A stretch of DNA of 64,000 nt from Paenarthrobacter sp. JL.01a (GTDB lineage: Bacteria; Actinomycetota; Actinomycetes; Actinomycetales; Micrococcaceae). The stretch covers positions 1,426,001 through 1,490,000 of the forward strand of contig NZ_CP104877.1 in the NCBI RefSeq assembly GCF_025452095.1. Reading direction: 5' to 3'. Of this stretch, positions 41,085 to 52,600 are shown in pieces. Position numbers and translations under genes: made by a program. Position 1 is the first letter of the stretch, and each line of letters opens with the position of its first letter. The notes below the pieces were generated by a model. It worked only from the letters and a program-made list of their open reading frames with translations. It had not been told where the DNA came from and made no database searches.

Positions 41085-42664
41085 AGCGGGATGTTTCCGT
41101 GCTTCTTGGTGGGCAGGCTGGCCCGCTTGTCACGCAGGGCGCGCAGGCCACGGATAATCTGCAGGCGGGTGTCCGAGGGTGCGATGACGGCGTCCACATA
41201 ACCAAGCTCAGCGGCCTGGTACGGGTTGAGGAGTTCTTCCTCGTAGCCCTGGATGATCTCTGCACGGCGGGCCTCAACGTCCCCGCCGGCCTCGGCAACG
41301 GCTGCGAGATCGCGGCGGTACAGGATGTTTACGGCACCCTGGGCACCCATGACACCGATTTGGGCCGTGGGCCACGCGAGGTTGAGGTCGGCGCCGAGCT
41401 TCTTGGAACCCATCACGATGTACGCTCCGCCGTAGGCCTTGCGGGTGATGACCGTGAGCTTGGGAACAGTAGCTTCGGCGTAGGCGTAGAGGAGCTTGGC
41501 GCCACGGCGGATGATGCCCTGGAACTCCTGGTCCTTGCCGGGAAGGAAGCCCGGGACGTCCACCAGGGTGATGATGGGGATGTTGAAGGCGTCGCAGTGG
41601 CGGACAAAGCGGGCAGCCTTTTCCGACGCCGAGATGTCCAGTGTTCCGGCGAACTGCATGGGCTGGTTGGCCACGATGCCAACGGTGTGCCCTTCAACGC
41701 GGCCGTAGCCAATGATGACGTTGGGGGCATACAGCGACTGCATTTCCAGGAAGTGTGCGTCGTCCACGATCTGCTCAATGACCTTGCGCATGTCATAAGG
41801 CTGGTTGGCCGAATCCGGAATCAACGTATCCAGGGCGAGGTCGTCGTCGTCGAGTTCCAGTTCCTGGTCGTGCTCAACGACCGGGGCCTCGGAGAGATTG
41901 TTGGAGGGCAGGAAGTCCAGGAGTTCGCGGACGAACTCGATCGCGTCCGCTTCGTCGGATGCCAGGTACGTGGACGTGCCGGTGGTGGCGTTGTGCTGGC
42001 GTGCCCCGCCCAGGGTTTCCATGTCCACGTCTTCGCCGGTGACGGTCTTTATGACGTCGGGTCCTGTGATGAACATGTGGGAGGTCTTGTCCACCATCAC
42101 CACGTAGTCGGTAAGGGCAGGGGAGTACGCGGCGCCCCCGGCACAAGGGCCCATGATGAGGGAGATCTGCGGGACCACGCCGGAGGCGTGGACATTGTTG
42201 CGGAAGATGTCCGCGAACATGGCCAAGGAGGCGACGCCTTCCTGGATTCGTGCGCCGCCGCCGTCGTTGATGCCGACAACCGGGCAGCCGTTACGGAGGG
42301 CGAATTCCTGGACCTTGACGATCTTTTCGCCGTTGACCTGGCTCAGGGAGCCGCCGTAGACGCTGAAGTCCTGGCTGTAGATGGCAACCAGGCGGCCGTC
42401 CACGGTGCCGTATCCGGAGACTACGCCATCGCCCAGGGGCTTCTTCTTTTCCATGCCGAAAGCGGTGGAACGGTGGACGGCGAGGGCGTCGAACTCGACA
42501 AACGAATCGGGGTCGACCAGGAGGTCGATGCGCTCACGGGCGGTGTTCTTTCCGCGTGCGTGCTGCTTTTCGATCGCTTCCGGGCCGGAAGGCTGCTCTG
42601 CCCGTGCCTGGCGGTCGCGGAAGTCGGCAATCTTTCCCGCTGTCGTTGTCAGATCGTGGCTCAT
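41081..42664 (-). CDS. accD: Acyl-CoA carboxylase beta subunit (carboxyltransferase)
   Basis: A 527-residue carboxyltransferase (AccD5/PccB type) that moves CO2 from biotin to propionyl- or acetyl-CoA. The N-half oxyanion region is [20 protein letters not shown] with [20 protein letters not shown] (acyl-CoA site). The C-half biotin site includes [14 protein letters not shown] and [19 protein letters not shown]. The ATG at 42664 has GGAGA upstream; a longer in-frame reading is rejected. It is followed by accE with a 4-nt overlap. The matching alpha subunit is encoded at 30654-32468. Confidence 0.95.
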   Translation of the reverse strand: MSHDLTTTAGKIADFRDRQARAEQPSGPEAIEKQHARGKNTARERIDLLVDPDSFVEFDALAVHRSTAFGMEKKKPLGDGVVSGYGTVDGRLVAIYSQDFSVYGGSLSQVNGEKIVKVQEFALRNGCPVVGINDGGGARIQEGVASLAMFADIFRNNVHASGVVPQISLIMGPCAGGAAYSPALTDYVVMVDKTSHMFITGPDVIKTVTGEDVDMETLGGARQHNATTGTSTYLASDEADAIEFVRELLDFLPSNNLSEAPVVEHDQELELDDDDLALDTLIPDSANQPYDMRKVIEQIVDDAHFLEMQSLYAPNVIIGYGRVEGHTVGIVANQPMQFAGTLDISASEKAARFVRHCDAFNIPIITLVDVPGFLPGKDQEFQGIIRRGAKLLYAYAEATVPKLTVITRKAYGGAYIVMGSKKLGADLNLAWPTAQIGVMGAQGAVNILYRRDLAAVAEAGGDVEARRAEIIQGYEEELLNPYQAAELGYVDAVIAPSDTRLQIIRGLRALRDKRASLPTKKHGNIPL

Positions 42665-42796
42665 CAAGTGTCTCCGGCTCTGTAGCTGATATTCGCTGGC
42701 GCAGTCCTGAGTGCGGACAAGTAGCTGACTTAAGTAGCTTCCGTACAAAGAACAGGCCCCGCAGGCCAGTCTAGTGACGCGTTTGCCGCGAACCGC

Positions 42797-42811
42797 TGTA
42801 GAAACCCTACA
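42797..42811. promoter_or_regulatory. Palindromic operator upstream of carboxylase beta gene
   Basis: TGTAGAAACCCTACA has 5-bp arms and is the complement, with one base change, of the core upstream of the carboxylase alpha gene at 32564-32578. It lies about 133 bp upstream of the accD ATG. One regulator may control both carboxylase units. Confidence 0.7.
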
Positions 42812-42839
42812 ATTTTCCGCGGCGTAGCCAAATCGACCA

Positions 42840-42863
42840 CTATGTTACCCGTGAGTAACATAG
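42840..42863. promoter_or_regulatory. 24-bp palindrome upstream of SDR gene
   Basis: CTATGTTAC and GTAACATAG are perfect 9-bp arms around CCGTGA, ending 18 bases before the SDR ATG and about 176 bases upstream of accD. It looks like a TetR- or MarR-type operator for the SDR gene and perhaps for accD. Confidence 0.7.
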
Positions 42864-42881
42864 TTGGGTTAGAGTGTCCCC

Positions 42882-43760
42882 ATGACTTCAAGCAACGATG
42901 CTTCCAGCACACTTTCCCAAAGCGGCAGCCCCTACGTCGCCAAGGGTTCGCTCAAAGGCAGGACCATCCTGATGTCAGGCGGCAGCCGCGGCATCGGCCT
43001 GGCCATCGCCACCCGCGCCGCACGCGATGGCGCCAACATTGTCCTCATGGCCAAGACCGGAGATCCGCACCCGAAACTCGAGGGGACCGTCTTCACTGCG
43101 GCAGAACAGCTGGTCGCCGCAGGCGGGCAGGCCCTCCCGCTGGTCGGGGACGTCCGCAACGATGACGACGTCGCCGCCGCGGTTGCCGCCGCCGTCGAGC
43201 GTTTCGGGGGCATCGACGTCGTGGTCAACAACGCCTCGGCCATCGACCTGTCCGGCACCGACGCCGTAGACATGAAGCGCTACGACCTCATGCAGGACAT
43301 CAACGTCCGCGGCACCTTCCTGTTGTCGAAGCTGTCATTGCCGGCGCTCCGGGAGTCAGGGAACGGTCACATCCTGACGCTCTCCCCGCCGCTGAACCTT
43401 GACCCCAAATGGGCGGGCATGCACTTGGCCTACACCATGGCCAAGTACGGGATGAGCCTGACTACCCTGGGACTCGCCGAAGAGTTGAAAGACGACGGCG
43501 TGTCGGTCAACTCGCTGTGGCCGTGTACCTTGATCGACACCGCTGCGATCCGGAACATGCCAGGTGGCCGGCAGATGGTCCAGGCCGCCCGCGGACCGGA
43601 AATCATGGCCGACGCGGCCCATGCAGTGTTGACGGGTTCAGGGGCCACAGGGAACTTCTACACCGATGAAGAAGTCCTGCGCGCGGCCGGCGTCACTGAT
43701 TTCGCCCCCTACAGCCTGGGTGCTCCGGAAGACCGCTTGGTGCCGGACATCTTCCTCTAA
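42882..43760 (+). CDS. Short-chain dehydrogenase/reductase (HSDL2-like)
   Basis: A 292-residue NAD(P)-dependent oxidoreductase. The cofactor motif is MSGGSRGIGLAIATRAARDG, then VGDVRNDDDV and VVNNASAI. The catalytic Ser-Tyr-Lys includes LTLSPPLNL (Ser) and YTMAKYGMSLTTLG (Tyr-x-x-x-Lys). The PPLNLDPKW segment is typical of the HSDL2-like group that acts on lipid substrates. It is divergent from accD and starts 18 bases after a palindromic operator. No strong ribosome binding site; a near-leaderless transcript is possible. Its role may be in lipid metabolism. Confidence 0.9.
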   Translation: MTSSNDASSTLSQSGSPYVAKGSLKGRTILMSGGSRGIGLAIATRAARDGANIVLMAKTGDPHPKLEGTVFTAAEQLVAAGGQALPLVGDVRNDDDVAAAVAAAVERFGGIDVVVNNASAIDLSGTDAVDMKRYDLMQDINVRGTFLLSKLSLPALRESGNGHILTLSPPLNLDPKWAGMHLAYTMAKYGMSLTTLGLAEELKDDGVSVNSLWPCTLIDTAAIRNMPGGRQMVQAARGPEIMADAAHAVLTGSGATGNFYTDEEVLRAAGVTDFAPYSLGAPEDRLVPDIFL

Positions 43761-43827
43761 GCCTATTAACGGGTTCTTTTCAGGGCAGCGGGCCTTCCCG
43801 GACGGCGCAACTGGATAGGATTCAGCT

Positions 43828-44751
43828 ATGGATGCCGAACAGCCCAACAGCAGCGAACCGCACGTACCCTCCGGAGGCACGGAACGGCCCGCCCTGGATC
43901 GCGAAGCGTTGCAGCAAGCGGACTTCCTGTCCGCTACCGGCATCCCGCAGCTAGAAATCGTCGACTCGACCGGCTCCACCAATGCGGACCTCATCCGTGC
44001 AGTGACCGTTGAGCCGAAAAAGTGGGGCGATCTCGCCGTACTGACGGCCGAGCACCAGACGGCGGCGCGCGGACGCCTGGACCGGCACTGGGAAGCGCCC
44101 GAACGGTCGGCGGTATCGGTCTCCATCGTGCTGCGGCCCGTCACATCCCAGGGCATGCCGGTTCCCACCCAGAGCTACTCGTGGTTGTCACTGCTGGCAG
44201 CAGTCGCCTTGCGCGAAGCGTTGCAGGAAACGGCCGGAGTGACTGCCGAGATCAAGTGGCCCAATGATGTCCTGGTCAAGGGCCGGAAGGTTGCAGGCAT
44301 CCTTGCCCAGATGACGCCCCTCGGGGACGGCTCCGTGCCGGCAGTGGTCCTGGGTGTCGGCCTTAACGTCTCCCTCGCCGAGGACGAGCTGCCGGTTCCG
44401 ACGGCGACGTCCCTCGCCGTCGAAGGGGCCACGACGACGGACCGCACCGCACTGCTGAAAAGCTACCTTTCGCGTTTTGCCCGGTTGTACCGCAGTTTCT
44501 GCAACTCCGAAGGAGACCCTGCCGCGGGTTTGGCCGGCGGAGCCTCGCTGCACAAACGGGTTGAATCGGCCATGGTCACCCTGGGGCGGGAAGTCCGGGC
44601 GCACCTGCCCGGCGATCTTGAACTGGTGGGGCACGCCTCCCGCCTGGACGAGCACGGTTCCTTGCTGGTGGTTGACCATGGTGGCCGGGAACATGTCATC
44701 ACTGCCGGCGATGTGGTGCACCTGCGCGCCACAGAAAGCGGTTATGCGTAA
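43828..44751 (+). CDS. birA: Biotin--[acetyl-CoA-carboxylase] ligase
   Basis: A 307-residue enzyme that attaches biotin to the carboxylase biotinyl domain. Motifs: IVDSTGSTNADLIRAV, HQTAARGRLDRHWEAP (GRGRxGRxW-like biotin/AMP loop), IKWPNDVLVKGRKVAGILAQ and VVLGVGLNVSL. A C-terminal SH3-like domain follows. It lacks the N-terminal DNA-binding domain of bifunctional BirA, so it is not expected to repress transcription. First gene of a run with the PH-domain and adenylate cyclase genes (overlaps of 8 and 11 bp). It lies between carboxylase genes and related functions. Confidence 0.94.
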   Translation: MDAEQPNSSEPHVPSGGTERPALDREALQQADFLSATGIPQLEIVDSTGSTNADLIRAVTVEPKKWGDLAVLTAEHQTAARGRLDRHWEAPERSAVSVSIVLRPVTSQGMPVPTQSYSWLSLLAAVALREALQETAGVTAEIKWPNDVLVKGRKVAGILAQMTPLGDGSVPAVVLGVGLNVSLAEDELPVPTATSLAVEGATTTDRTALLKSYLSRFARLYRSFCNSEGDPAAGLAGGASLHKRVESAMVTLGREVRAHLPGDLELVGHASRLDEHGSLLVVDHGGREHVITAGDVVHLRATESGYA

Positions 44752-45337
44752 AGAGTTGCTTCCGGGGGAGCAGGTCATCACCATCACGCGTCAACAGGCC
44801 CGCTCCCTCTTCTTTCCCGTGCTGGCCTGCATCGTTGTTCCTGCCGTCGCTGCGTATGCGTGCGCATGGATCGTCAAAGGCAACCCGCAGCGCCTCATTC
44901 CTTTTGTTTCGTCCGAGTGGACGCCTTGGCTCTTGGGTGCGTGTGTTCTGCTGGCGGTGTGGTTCCTGGCGGCGTACAGCCTCAAGCGCGTCCTGAAGTG
45001 GCGGTCCATCCGCTACATCCTGACCAGCCGGCGCATACTTGCCAGATACGGAATGTTCCGGCGCAACGATTGGCAGGTATCCCTGGCGTCCATCCGCAAT
45101 GTGGGAGTCCACCAAAGCCTGATCCAACGGTCATTGCACTCAGGGAATATATCCTTGGATACCGGGCACTCCGGAGCAGCGTTGCTGACCGATGTCCCTG
45201 AGGCAGGCAAATTCAGGGGTTTCATTCTTGACGCGATGGACGAACTCCCGCAAGGTGAGCCTTTTGAGGGCGAAGTGCTGGACGACTATGAAGAATTGCC
45301 GTGGGAATTGAGAGAAGGTGGATGGGATGAGCGTTGA
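44744..45337 (+). CDS. PH-domain membrane protein (bPH2/DUF304)
   Basis: 197 residues. Two predicted membrane helices (SLFFPVLACIVVPAVAAYAC; WLLGACVLLAVWFLAAYSL) precede a bacterial PH-like domain: RYILTSRRILARYGMFRRND, WQVSLASIRNVGVHQSLIQR and GNISLDTGHS. An acidic C-terminal tail follows. The ATG lies inside the last codons of birA (8-bp overlap), and its own end overlaps the cyclase start. The same birA-PH-cyclase order is seen in related actinobacteria as far as I recall. Function unknown. Confidence 0.88.
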   Translation: MRKELLPGEQVITITRQQARSLFFPVLACIVVPAVAAYACAWIVKGNPQRLIPFVSSEWTPWLLGACVLLAVWFLAAYSLKRVLKWRSIRYILTSRRILARYGMFRRNDWQVSLASIRNVGVHQSLIQRSLHSGNISLDTGHSGAALLTDVPEAGKFRGFILDAMDELPQGEPFEGEVLDDYEELPWELREGGWDER

Positions 45338-46526
45338 GGATCAGCAGTCCGGCGAGGACCTGGACCAGGAGTTCGACGCAGCACCCGAACCTTCGGACGC
45401 CGCAGCGGACACTCCAGAGGACGACGACGCCGAGCCGGGCCCCGTCCGGACGAGCGTGCCGACGGGTCCTCCGACTGGCGTGATGTCGGCGGAGCGGCTC
45501 GCCATCAAAGCCTTGGAATCGAAACTGCTGGGCGGCGAACGCAAGCTTCGGCGACGTGAGGTGGCTGCCGGCGCGGGCGTGTCCATCCTGTCCGCCCGCA
45601 AGGTGTGGCGGGCACTGGGTTTCCCGAACTTCAACGATGAGGACGTGGCGTTCACCGAACGCGACCAAGCAGCGCTGTCCCGCATCCTGGACCTGGTGCG
45701 GGCGGGTCTGCTGACCGAAGAAGCCGCCATCTCCGTGACCCGTTCCATTGGCCAGATGACGGACCGCATGGTGGTCTGGCAGATCGAGGCTCTGGTAGAA
45801 GACATGGTCTCTGAGCAGGGCATTCCGGACGCCGTGGCCCGCAAACAGTTGGTGGGCCGCTTGCCCTCCCTGGTGGATTCCCTCGAAGAGATCCTCGTCT
45901 ACTCCTACCGCAGACAGCTCAATGCCGGCATACAACGGTTGGCCGTGCGTGCCGAAGCAGGGCTCCAGGCCAGCGAAGAAGGCCGTGAGGGTGACGAGGA
46001 CGATTCTCCGTTGCCCTTGGCGCGCGCCGTCGGTTTTGCCGACCTCGTCTCGTACACCAGCCTTTCGCGGCGCATGAATGAAAAAACGCTGGCCCAGCTG
46101 GTGCAGCGCTTCGAGAACAAGTGTGCCGAAATCATCTCCGTTGGCGGTGGTCGATTGGTTAAGACCGTGGGCGATGAAGTGCTGTACATTGCCGAGACCC
46201 CGGCTGCCGGGGCCGAGATTTCCCTCGCATTGGCACAGGCCTTCACTGAAGACGAGATCCTGCCCCAGTGCCGCGTGTCCATGGTGTGGGGGCGCATCCT
46301 TTCGCGTCTTGGCGACATTTACGGACCCACGGTGAATCTGGCCGCCCGCCTCACAACGCTGGCCCAGCCGGGCACGGTCCTGGTCGATGCCATGACCGCT
46401 GCGGCCCTGGGGCAGGACGACCGTTTCGTGCTGGTGCCGCAGAAGTCGGAGAACGTGCGCGGCTTCGGCGAGATCCACCCGGTCATGCTGGCCCGGGGCC
46501 GGGGCAAGGGCCTGGTGCTGGACTAA
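45327..46526 (+). CDS. Class III adenylate cyclase with pH-sensor-type N-terminal domain
   Basis: A 399-residue soluble cyclase. After an acidic disordered start, residues about 55-195 resemble the regulatory domain of mycobacterial Rv1264 (RREVAAGAGVSILSARKVWRA, LGFPNFNDEDVAFTERDQAA), which inhibits or activates by pH. The catalytic domain has VGFADLVSYTSLS (metal Asp), GGGRLVKTVGDEVLYI (Lys for adenine, second metal Asp) and GDIYGPTVNLAARL (Asp, transition-state Asn and Arg). All class III residues for ATP use are present, so it should be active, probably as a homodimer. ATG at 45327 is preferred over an in-frame GTG 9 bases upstream. Overlaps the PH-domain gene. Confidence 0.92.
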   Translation: MSVEDQQSGEDLDQEFDAAPEPSDAAADTPEDDDAEPGPVRTSVPTGPPTGVMSAERLAIKALESKLLGGERKLRRREVAAGAGVSILSARKVWRALGFPNFNDEDVAFTERDQAALSRILDLVRAGLLTEEAAISVTRSIGQMTDRMVVWQIEALVEDMVSEQGIPDAVARKQLVGRLPSLVDSLEEILVYSYRRQLNAGIQRLAVRAEAGLQASEEGREGDEDDSPLPLARAVGFADLVSYTSLSRRMNEKTLAQLVQRFENKCAEIISVGGGRLVKTVGDEVLYIAETPAAGAEISLALAQAFTEDEILPQCRVSMVWGRILSRLGDIYGPTVNLAARLTTLAQPGTVLVDAMTAAALGQDDRFVLVPQKSENVRGFGEIHPVMLARGRGKGLVLD

Positions 46527-46596
46527 GGCCTACCCAACGCCCCGGAAAGCCCACCTCCCTTAGTGTTGCGCGCGTCCTGCTTCATGTTGCGCGGCC

Positions 46597-46627
46597 TTGG
46601 CTAATCGATGGATTAACCCGGTACTCT
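46597..46627 (+). promoter_or_regulatory. Promoter-like motif of giant surface gene 1
   Basis: TTGGCT (46597-46602) and TACTCT (46622-46627) are separated by 19 bp and followed by TAG. The same arrangement, with the same 19-bp spacing, lies upstream of the paralogue at 52926-52956, which supports a conserved promoter despite otherwise different sequence. Confidence 0.5.
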
Positions 46628-46683
46628 TAGCTTGTTTGTGTCGTGATGGCCGGAGTTCGGTGCTGGCTGCCTATTAGTGGGGA

Positions 46684-49600
46684 ATGTGGATGGCTCTGAC
46701 CGATGGGTCCGGGAATCGCCGTGTCAAGATTCGTCGGCGGAAGATCATCACGGCCACCGCTTTCACAGCCGCCGCCGCGGTCCTGGTGACCGGCGCGATC
46801 CTCTACCCAGGGTTTAAAACCACCGAAGTGGACCTCAATGACGGCGGCGTCTGGGTGGTCAGCAAGTCCAAGGGTGCGGCCGGCCGGCTCAACTATCCGT
46901 CCAAGTCCCTGGACGGCGCCGTTACCCCGGCGAGCAAGGACTTCGACATCCTGCAGCAGGCCAGCGACGTCTTCATCGACGATGCCGACGGCGCCACCAT
47001 TAACCCGGTCAGTGCAGCCAACATGCGCCTCGGGGGCGACCAAAAGCTTCCCGGATCGGCCGAGGTCAGCTTCGGCAACCGGGTTCTGGCAGTCACTGAC
47101 ACTTCCAAAGGCAAAGTCTGGGCACTCACGGCAGGATCAGTGGGCGGGTTCAGCGACGAATCCGAACCCGTACTGGAGCAGTCCACCGGCATCGTTTCGG
47201 TGGTTGGCGTGGACGACACCATCCACACCGTGGACCCCGAAACCGGGAGCCTGACGGACACCAAGGTCGATGCCAACGGCCAGTCCGTGGACTCGCAGGT
47301 CCGCAAGGATGACGCCCTGAAGGCATCCGGCGACCTGCAGCTGACGGCGGTGGGGGACAAAGCAGTGGTCCTCAACGAGGCCACGGGCAACATCGTCCTG
47401 CCCGGCGGAGCGAGCGTTCATCTGGACGATGCCCGGGACGCCAAGCTGCAGCAAAGTGGACCCGCTGCGGATTTCGTGGCAATTGCCACCACCAAGGCAC
47501 TCTTGCTCCAGCCCCTCGATGGAAGCACAGCCAAGACCATCTCCGCCGAGGGCCAAGGTGTTCCTGCCGCGCCTGTCCACTTGGGCAGTTGCACGTACGG
47601 GGCGTGGTCCGGGGCCAACAAGTACCTCCGCGAATGTACCAACCAGGCTGACAGCCGCCGCGCCGACGTGCCCAAGGCGAGTGCGTCGCCGTCGTACGTT
47701 TTCCGGGTCAACCGCGATCTCGTGGTCCTCAACGACGTCAACTCCGGCAACGTCTGGATGGTCAACCAGAACATGCAGCTGGTCAACAACTGGGACGACG
47801 TCATCCCGCCGGAGCAAACATCGGACGACGCCGACAAGGACTCCGCCGATGAAGTCCAGCAGACGGTCCTCCCGGACCGCAGCAAACCGAACACTCCGCC
47901 GGTCGCGAAACCGGACGCTTACGGCGTGCGCGCGGGCAAGACGACCCTCCTGCCCGTGTTGGACAACGACGCCGACTCCGACGGCGACGTCCTGACCGTT
48001 TCTGCCGACCAAGCCCTGAAGTCCGGGGCGCTGGCTCCCGTTTACGGCGGGACGGGCTTCCAGATCACTGTTCCTCCCGGTCAGTCCGGATCGGAATCGT
48101 TCAAGTACTCCGTAGATGACGGCCGCGGCGGTACTGCTTCGACGAACGTGGACCTCAGGATCGTTCCGCCGGGTGAAAATGCCGCTCCCCAACAAAAACC
48201 CAACAGGAACAACGCCCTGGTGGTGCAGACCGGCAAAATCGCCAACCAGTACATCCTCACTGACTGGATCGACCCCGACGGCGACGACCTCTTCGCCGTG
48301 GCAGCCAGCAGCAGCGATCCCGCGGACCAGGTCCGGATCCGGCCCGATGGACTGTTGACGTTCCAGGACTCCGGCGCGGGCCCCGGAAAGAAAACCATCT
48401 CCGTTACGGTCTCCGACGGCACGCTGAGCACCGAAGGACGGATCAGCGTCGATGTCCGGGCTCCGGGAGCCCTGCCGCCCATCGCCAACGCCGACCACGT
48501 GGTGGCGGTCGCCGGCCAGGACACGGTGATCGCTCCGCTGAAGAACGACTCCGACCCCCAGGGCGGCACCCTGCGTCTTGCCCAAGCACAGCCGGACGAG
48601 CAAGCTACGGCAGTGATCGGCCCGGACCAGCAGACGTTCACGTTCAACTCCACCAGCGTCGGCCCGCACTACGTGACCTACATGGTCACCAACGGTCCGG
48701 CGAGTGCCCAGCAGTTGGTGCGCGTCGACGTCGTGTCCGGCAGCAACGATGGCGCTCCTGTCGCGGTCCGGGACATAGCGCTTCTGCCCAGCGGTGGCAG
48801 CACAGTGGTGGACGTGCTGGGCAATGACTCCGACCCCGCCGGCGGCGTGCTGGTGGTCCAATCCGTGACGGCAGCCGACGGACTTCCTGTCTCGGTGGCG
48901 GTCCTTGACCACTCGGTCGTCAAGATCACCGACATCCATGCCACGGGCCAGCTGTCCTTGAAGTACACCATTTCCAATGGCAAGGCCTCGGCCACAGGTG
49001 ACATTTCCGTGCAAGTGGTCCCGGCCCCCAGCAAACTCCAGGCGCCGCAAGCCAAGCCCGACGAAGTGTCAGTGCGGGTGGGCGACGTGGTCACCATCCC
49101 CGTGCTGGCAAACGACTCCGATCCCAACGGTGGCGAACTGAAGCTCGATCCCGTCCTGGCCCAGCAGCCCGACGCCGCCGACGGAAGGATGTTCATCGCG
49201 GGCAACTACCTGCGCTTCATCGCGGGCGAGGTTCCCAAGACGGTGTATGCGATCTACAAGGTCAGCAACTCCTCGGGACAGACCGATTCGCAGCAGGTGA
49301 CCATCCGCATCCGCGCACGTGACGACGCCACCAACACCCGGCCCGAGCCTCGTAACCTGACGGCCCGGGTTGTGGCGGGCATGACCGTCAAGATCCCGGT
49401 TCCGTTGGATGGCATCGATGCCGACGGCGACTCCGTGCAGCTCATCGGCGTGGACAAGGCGCCGGCCATGGGCACTGCAGTGGTGCGGGACGGCTACATT
49501 GAGTTCACGGCCGGGGGAAAGTCTGCTGGAACGGATACCTTCAGCTACCGGGTCCGGGACCGCATTGGCGCCGAAAACACGGGAACCGTGATTGTGGGCA

Positions 49601-52600
49601 TCGCTCCGGCAGAGGCAAACAACCAAAAGCCGATCGCCGTCGACGACGCCGTCGATGTCCGGCCGGGCCGCCGCATCGCGGTGGACGCCTTGAAGAACGA
49701 CTCCGATCCGGACGGCGACCCCATCGCCCTGGTCAATTCCTTTGAAGCCAACCCCGGCCTGCAGGTCGAGGCTGCCTCCGGCAAGGTCCTGCTGACCGCA
49801 CCCGGTGCGGCCGGTGTCGAGAGCATCAGTTACCGGATCCAGGACGACAAGAAGGCCGAAGCCAGCGCCGTGGTCCGGGTTCAGACAAGCCCGACGGCGC
49901 CCCTCCACGTGCCGATTGCCGTGGACGACCACGTCACGCTGGCTGAGACGCTGGGCAAGACAGCTGTCGACGTTCCGGTCCTGAAGAACGACTCTGATCC
50001 CGACGGCGTGGCTGAAGACCTCACGATCACGTTGCCGGACGCGAACCCGAATGCACGCGTCGGTACCTCGGGCAACGTGGTGGTGACCCTCGGTCCGCAG
50101 GATCAGCTGATTCCGTACACCGTCACTGACATCGATGGTCAGTCCGCGACTGCGGTGATGTGGATTCCGGGCCAGGGCCTCCAATACCCGACTTTGGCCA
50201 AGACGGACCCGGTGGAGGTCATGTCCGGCAAGGACGTCACCTTGTCACTGCAGGAGTATGTCCGCGTCCGGGATGGCCGGCAGGCACGCATTACCGTGGC
50301 AGACAAGATCCGTGTGCAGGGTGGAGATCCCACCAACGTCATCGCCGGCGATGGAAACGCGTTGCGCTATGCTGCGCAAGCCGATTACGTCGGTCCTGGT
50401 TCCATCACCTTTGAGGTCACCGACGGTTCCGGTCCGGATGATTCCCAAGGGCTGAAATCCACGCTGACCATCATGACCAAGGTGATCCCGGACCCCAACG
50501 CCAACCACCCGCCCACCTTCAGTGGCGCTTCGGTAGAGGCACCCAAGGGGGAGACCACCGACGTTGAGTTGGCCAACTTGGCCAAGGACGTGGACGAGCG
50601 CGACCAAGGCAACCTCAAGTTTGACCTCGACGGGGAACAACCAACTGGTTTCCAGGCCAAAGTTGAAGGCTCCGTCCTCAAGATCAGCCCCGATCTTTCC
50701 CTCAATCCCGGTGCCGTGGGTACTTTCCCGCTCAAGGTCACCGACGGCCGTTCCGACGCCGTACGGGCAATCGTGACCGCCACCGTGGTCTCCTCCAACC
50801 GGCCGCGCCCGGTGGCGAACGACGACTCCGTGGACAAAGCCAACGCAGGCCGCCCGGAAACCGTCAATGTCCTCTCCAATGACTTCAACCCCTTCAACGA
50901 TGCGCCGTTGACCATCGAAAACGCTGCTGTGGAAACAGGATCTGCCGCCGGTCAGCCGACGGTCTCCGGTGACTCGATCACCGTCACCCCGGCCGACGGT
51001 TTCAAGGGTGTGATGGTGGTCCGCTACACCGTGCTGGATAAGACCAAGGACCCCTCAAGGCAGGCCACGGGCCGTGTCCGTATTACGGTGCGGGATAAGC
51101 CTGACGCTCCGTCGGCACCGGTTGCCACGGACGTACGGAGCCGGACCGCTGTGCTGAAGTGGACACCGCCGTCGGACAATGGCGCAGCCATCACCAAGTA
51201 CACGGTGAAAGCGGCAGGCTTCGAGCAGGTGTGCCCCACCACCACCTGCACCCTGTCCGGGTTGACCAACAACGTGAAATACGTGTTCACCGTGTTCGCC
51301 ACGAATGAGGTGGGCGATTCGCCGGCATCTGCGGCTTCCAACGAGATCAAGCCGGATGAGAAGCCGTCACCGCCCGATGCCCCCGCCGTCAAGGCGGGCG
51401 ATAAGAACATGGCCATCACCTGGACTCCTGCCAGGACGGAGGGGTCCCCGGTAAAGCACTACAACCTGGAAATCTCGCCGCCTCCTGCCAACGGCATTGC
51501 CGTGAAAAACGAGGTCACAGGCCTCAGCTACACCTGGCCCGGTCTCACCAACGGCGTGAAGTACAAGGTACGGGCCCAGGCAGTGAATGACCTCGGCCCC
51601 TCGGACTGGGGCATGTACTCCATTGAGGACAACCCTGCCGGCCTTCCCGGTGCCCCCGCTGCACCCACCACCGCCGTGGTGCAGTCCGTGGGGACCCAGA
51701 ACCAACTCCGTGCCGACTGGACCGAGCCGGACACCAACGGTGATCCGATCAAGGCGTACTACGTCACCATGAACGGCGGTAACGGAGTGCCCCAGACGCA
51801 GACGATCCCCGGCAACGTTCGCTCCGCAGTTTTCACCGCGCAGAATGACGAAAAAGGCTACACATTCACGGTGCAAGCGGAGAACAAAGCCGGAAAGGGC
51901 AGCGTCAGTGCACCCTCGGCGCCACGGCGTGCCACCGGCATGCTGGGCCAGGTTAACAACGTCTCAGCGACACCCGCCAATACCGGGGGAGCCGGTCGGG
52001 CTGTGACCATCAATTTCACAGCCCTTGACCAAACGCAGCGCAACGGATCCGCCCAAAGTGAAGTGAGCTACCGCTACGTCGCAAGTACCGGACAATCAGG
52101 TCCCATCAGCCCCGGGCAAACGGTCAGTGGCTTCACCAATGGGCAGGCCACCACTATCACTGTCAACGCTGTATCTACAGTGGCACCCAGTTCGAATCCC
52201 AGCGCCCCGGCTACCACCACACCGTACGGTTCCCCGGGTACGCCGTCGGCCTCCGGCGCCAACGGTGGCCAGAACCAGACCACCCTGACCTTGAACTGGT
52301 CCTCACCTTCCACGGCCGGCAACGACGTTGCCACCACGAAGATCAGGATCACGGGCGGCGGAACGGACACCGGCTGGATCAACGAATCGGCCTCCGGCAG
52401 CCGGGTGGTGAACACCGGCGGTTACAACCAGACACGCACCATTGAAGTCCAAACGTTCAACTCGGTGGGCCAGGGTGGGCCGGTTGCTTCTGCAAGTGCC
52501 CAAAGTGGACCGCAGAAGACGTCGTGGGACGCTACGCTTCCGGCCGGAAGTTTCCGTACCTGTACGGACACAGCGGCATCGGGACAGACGTCCTGGGACC

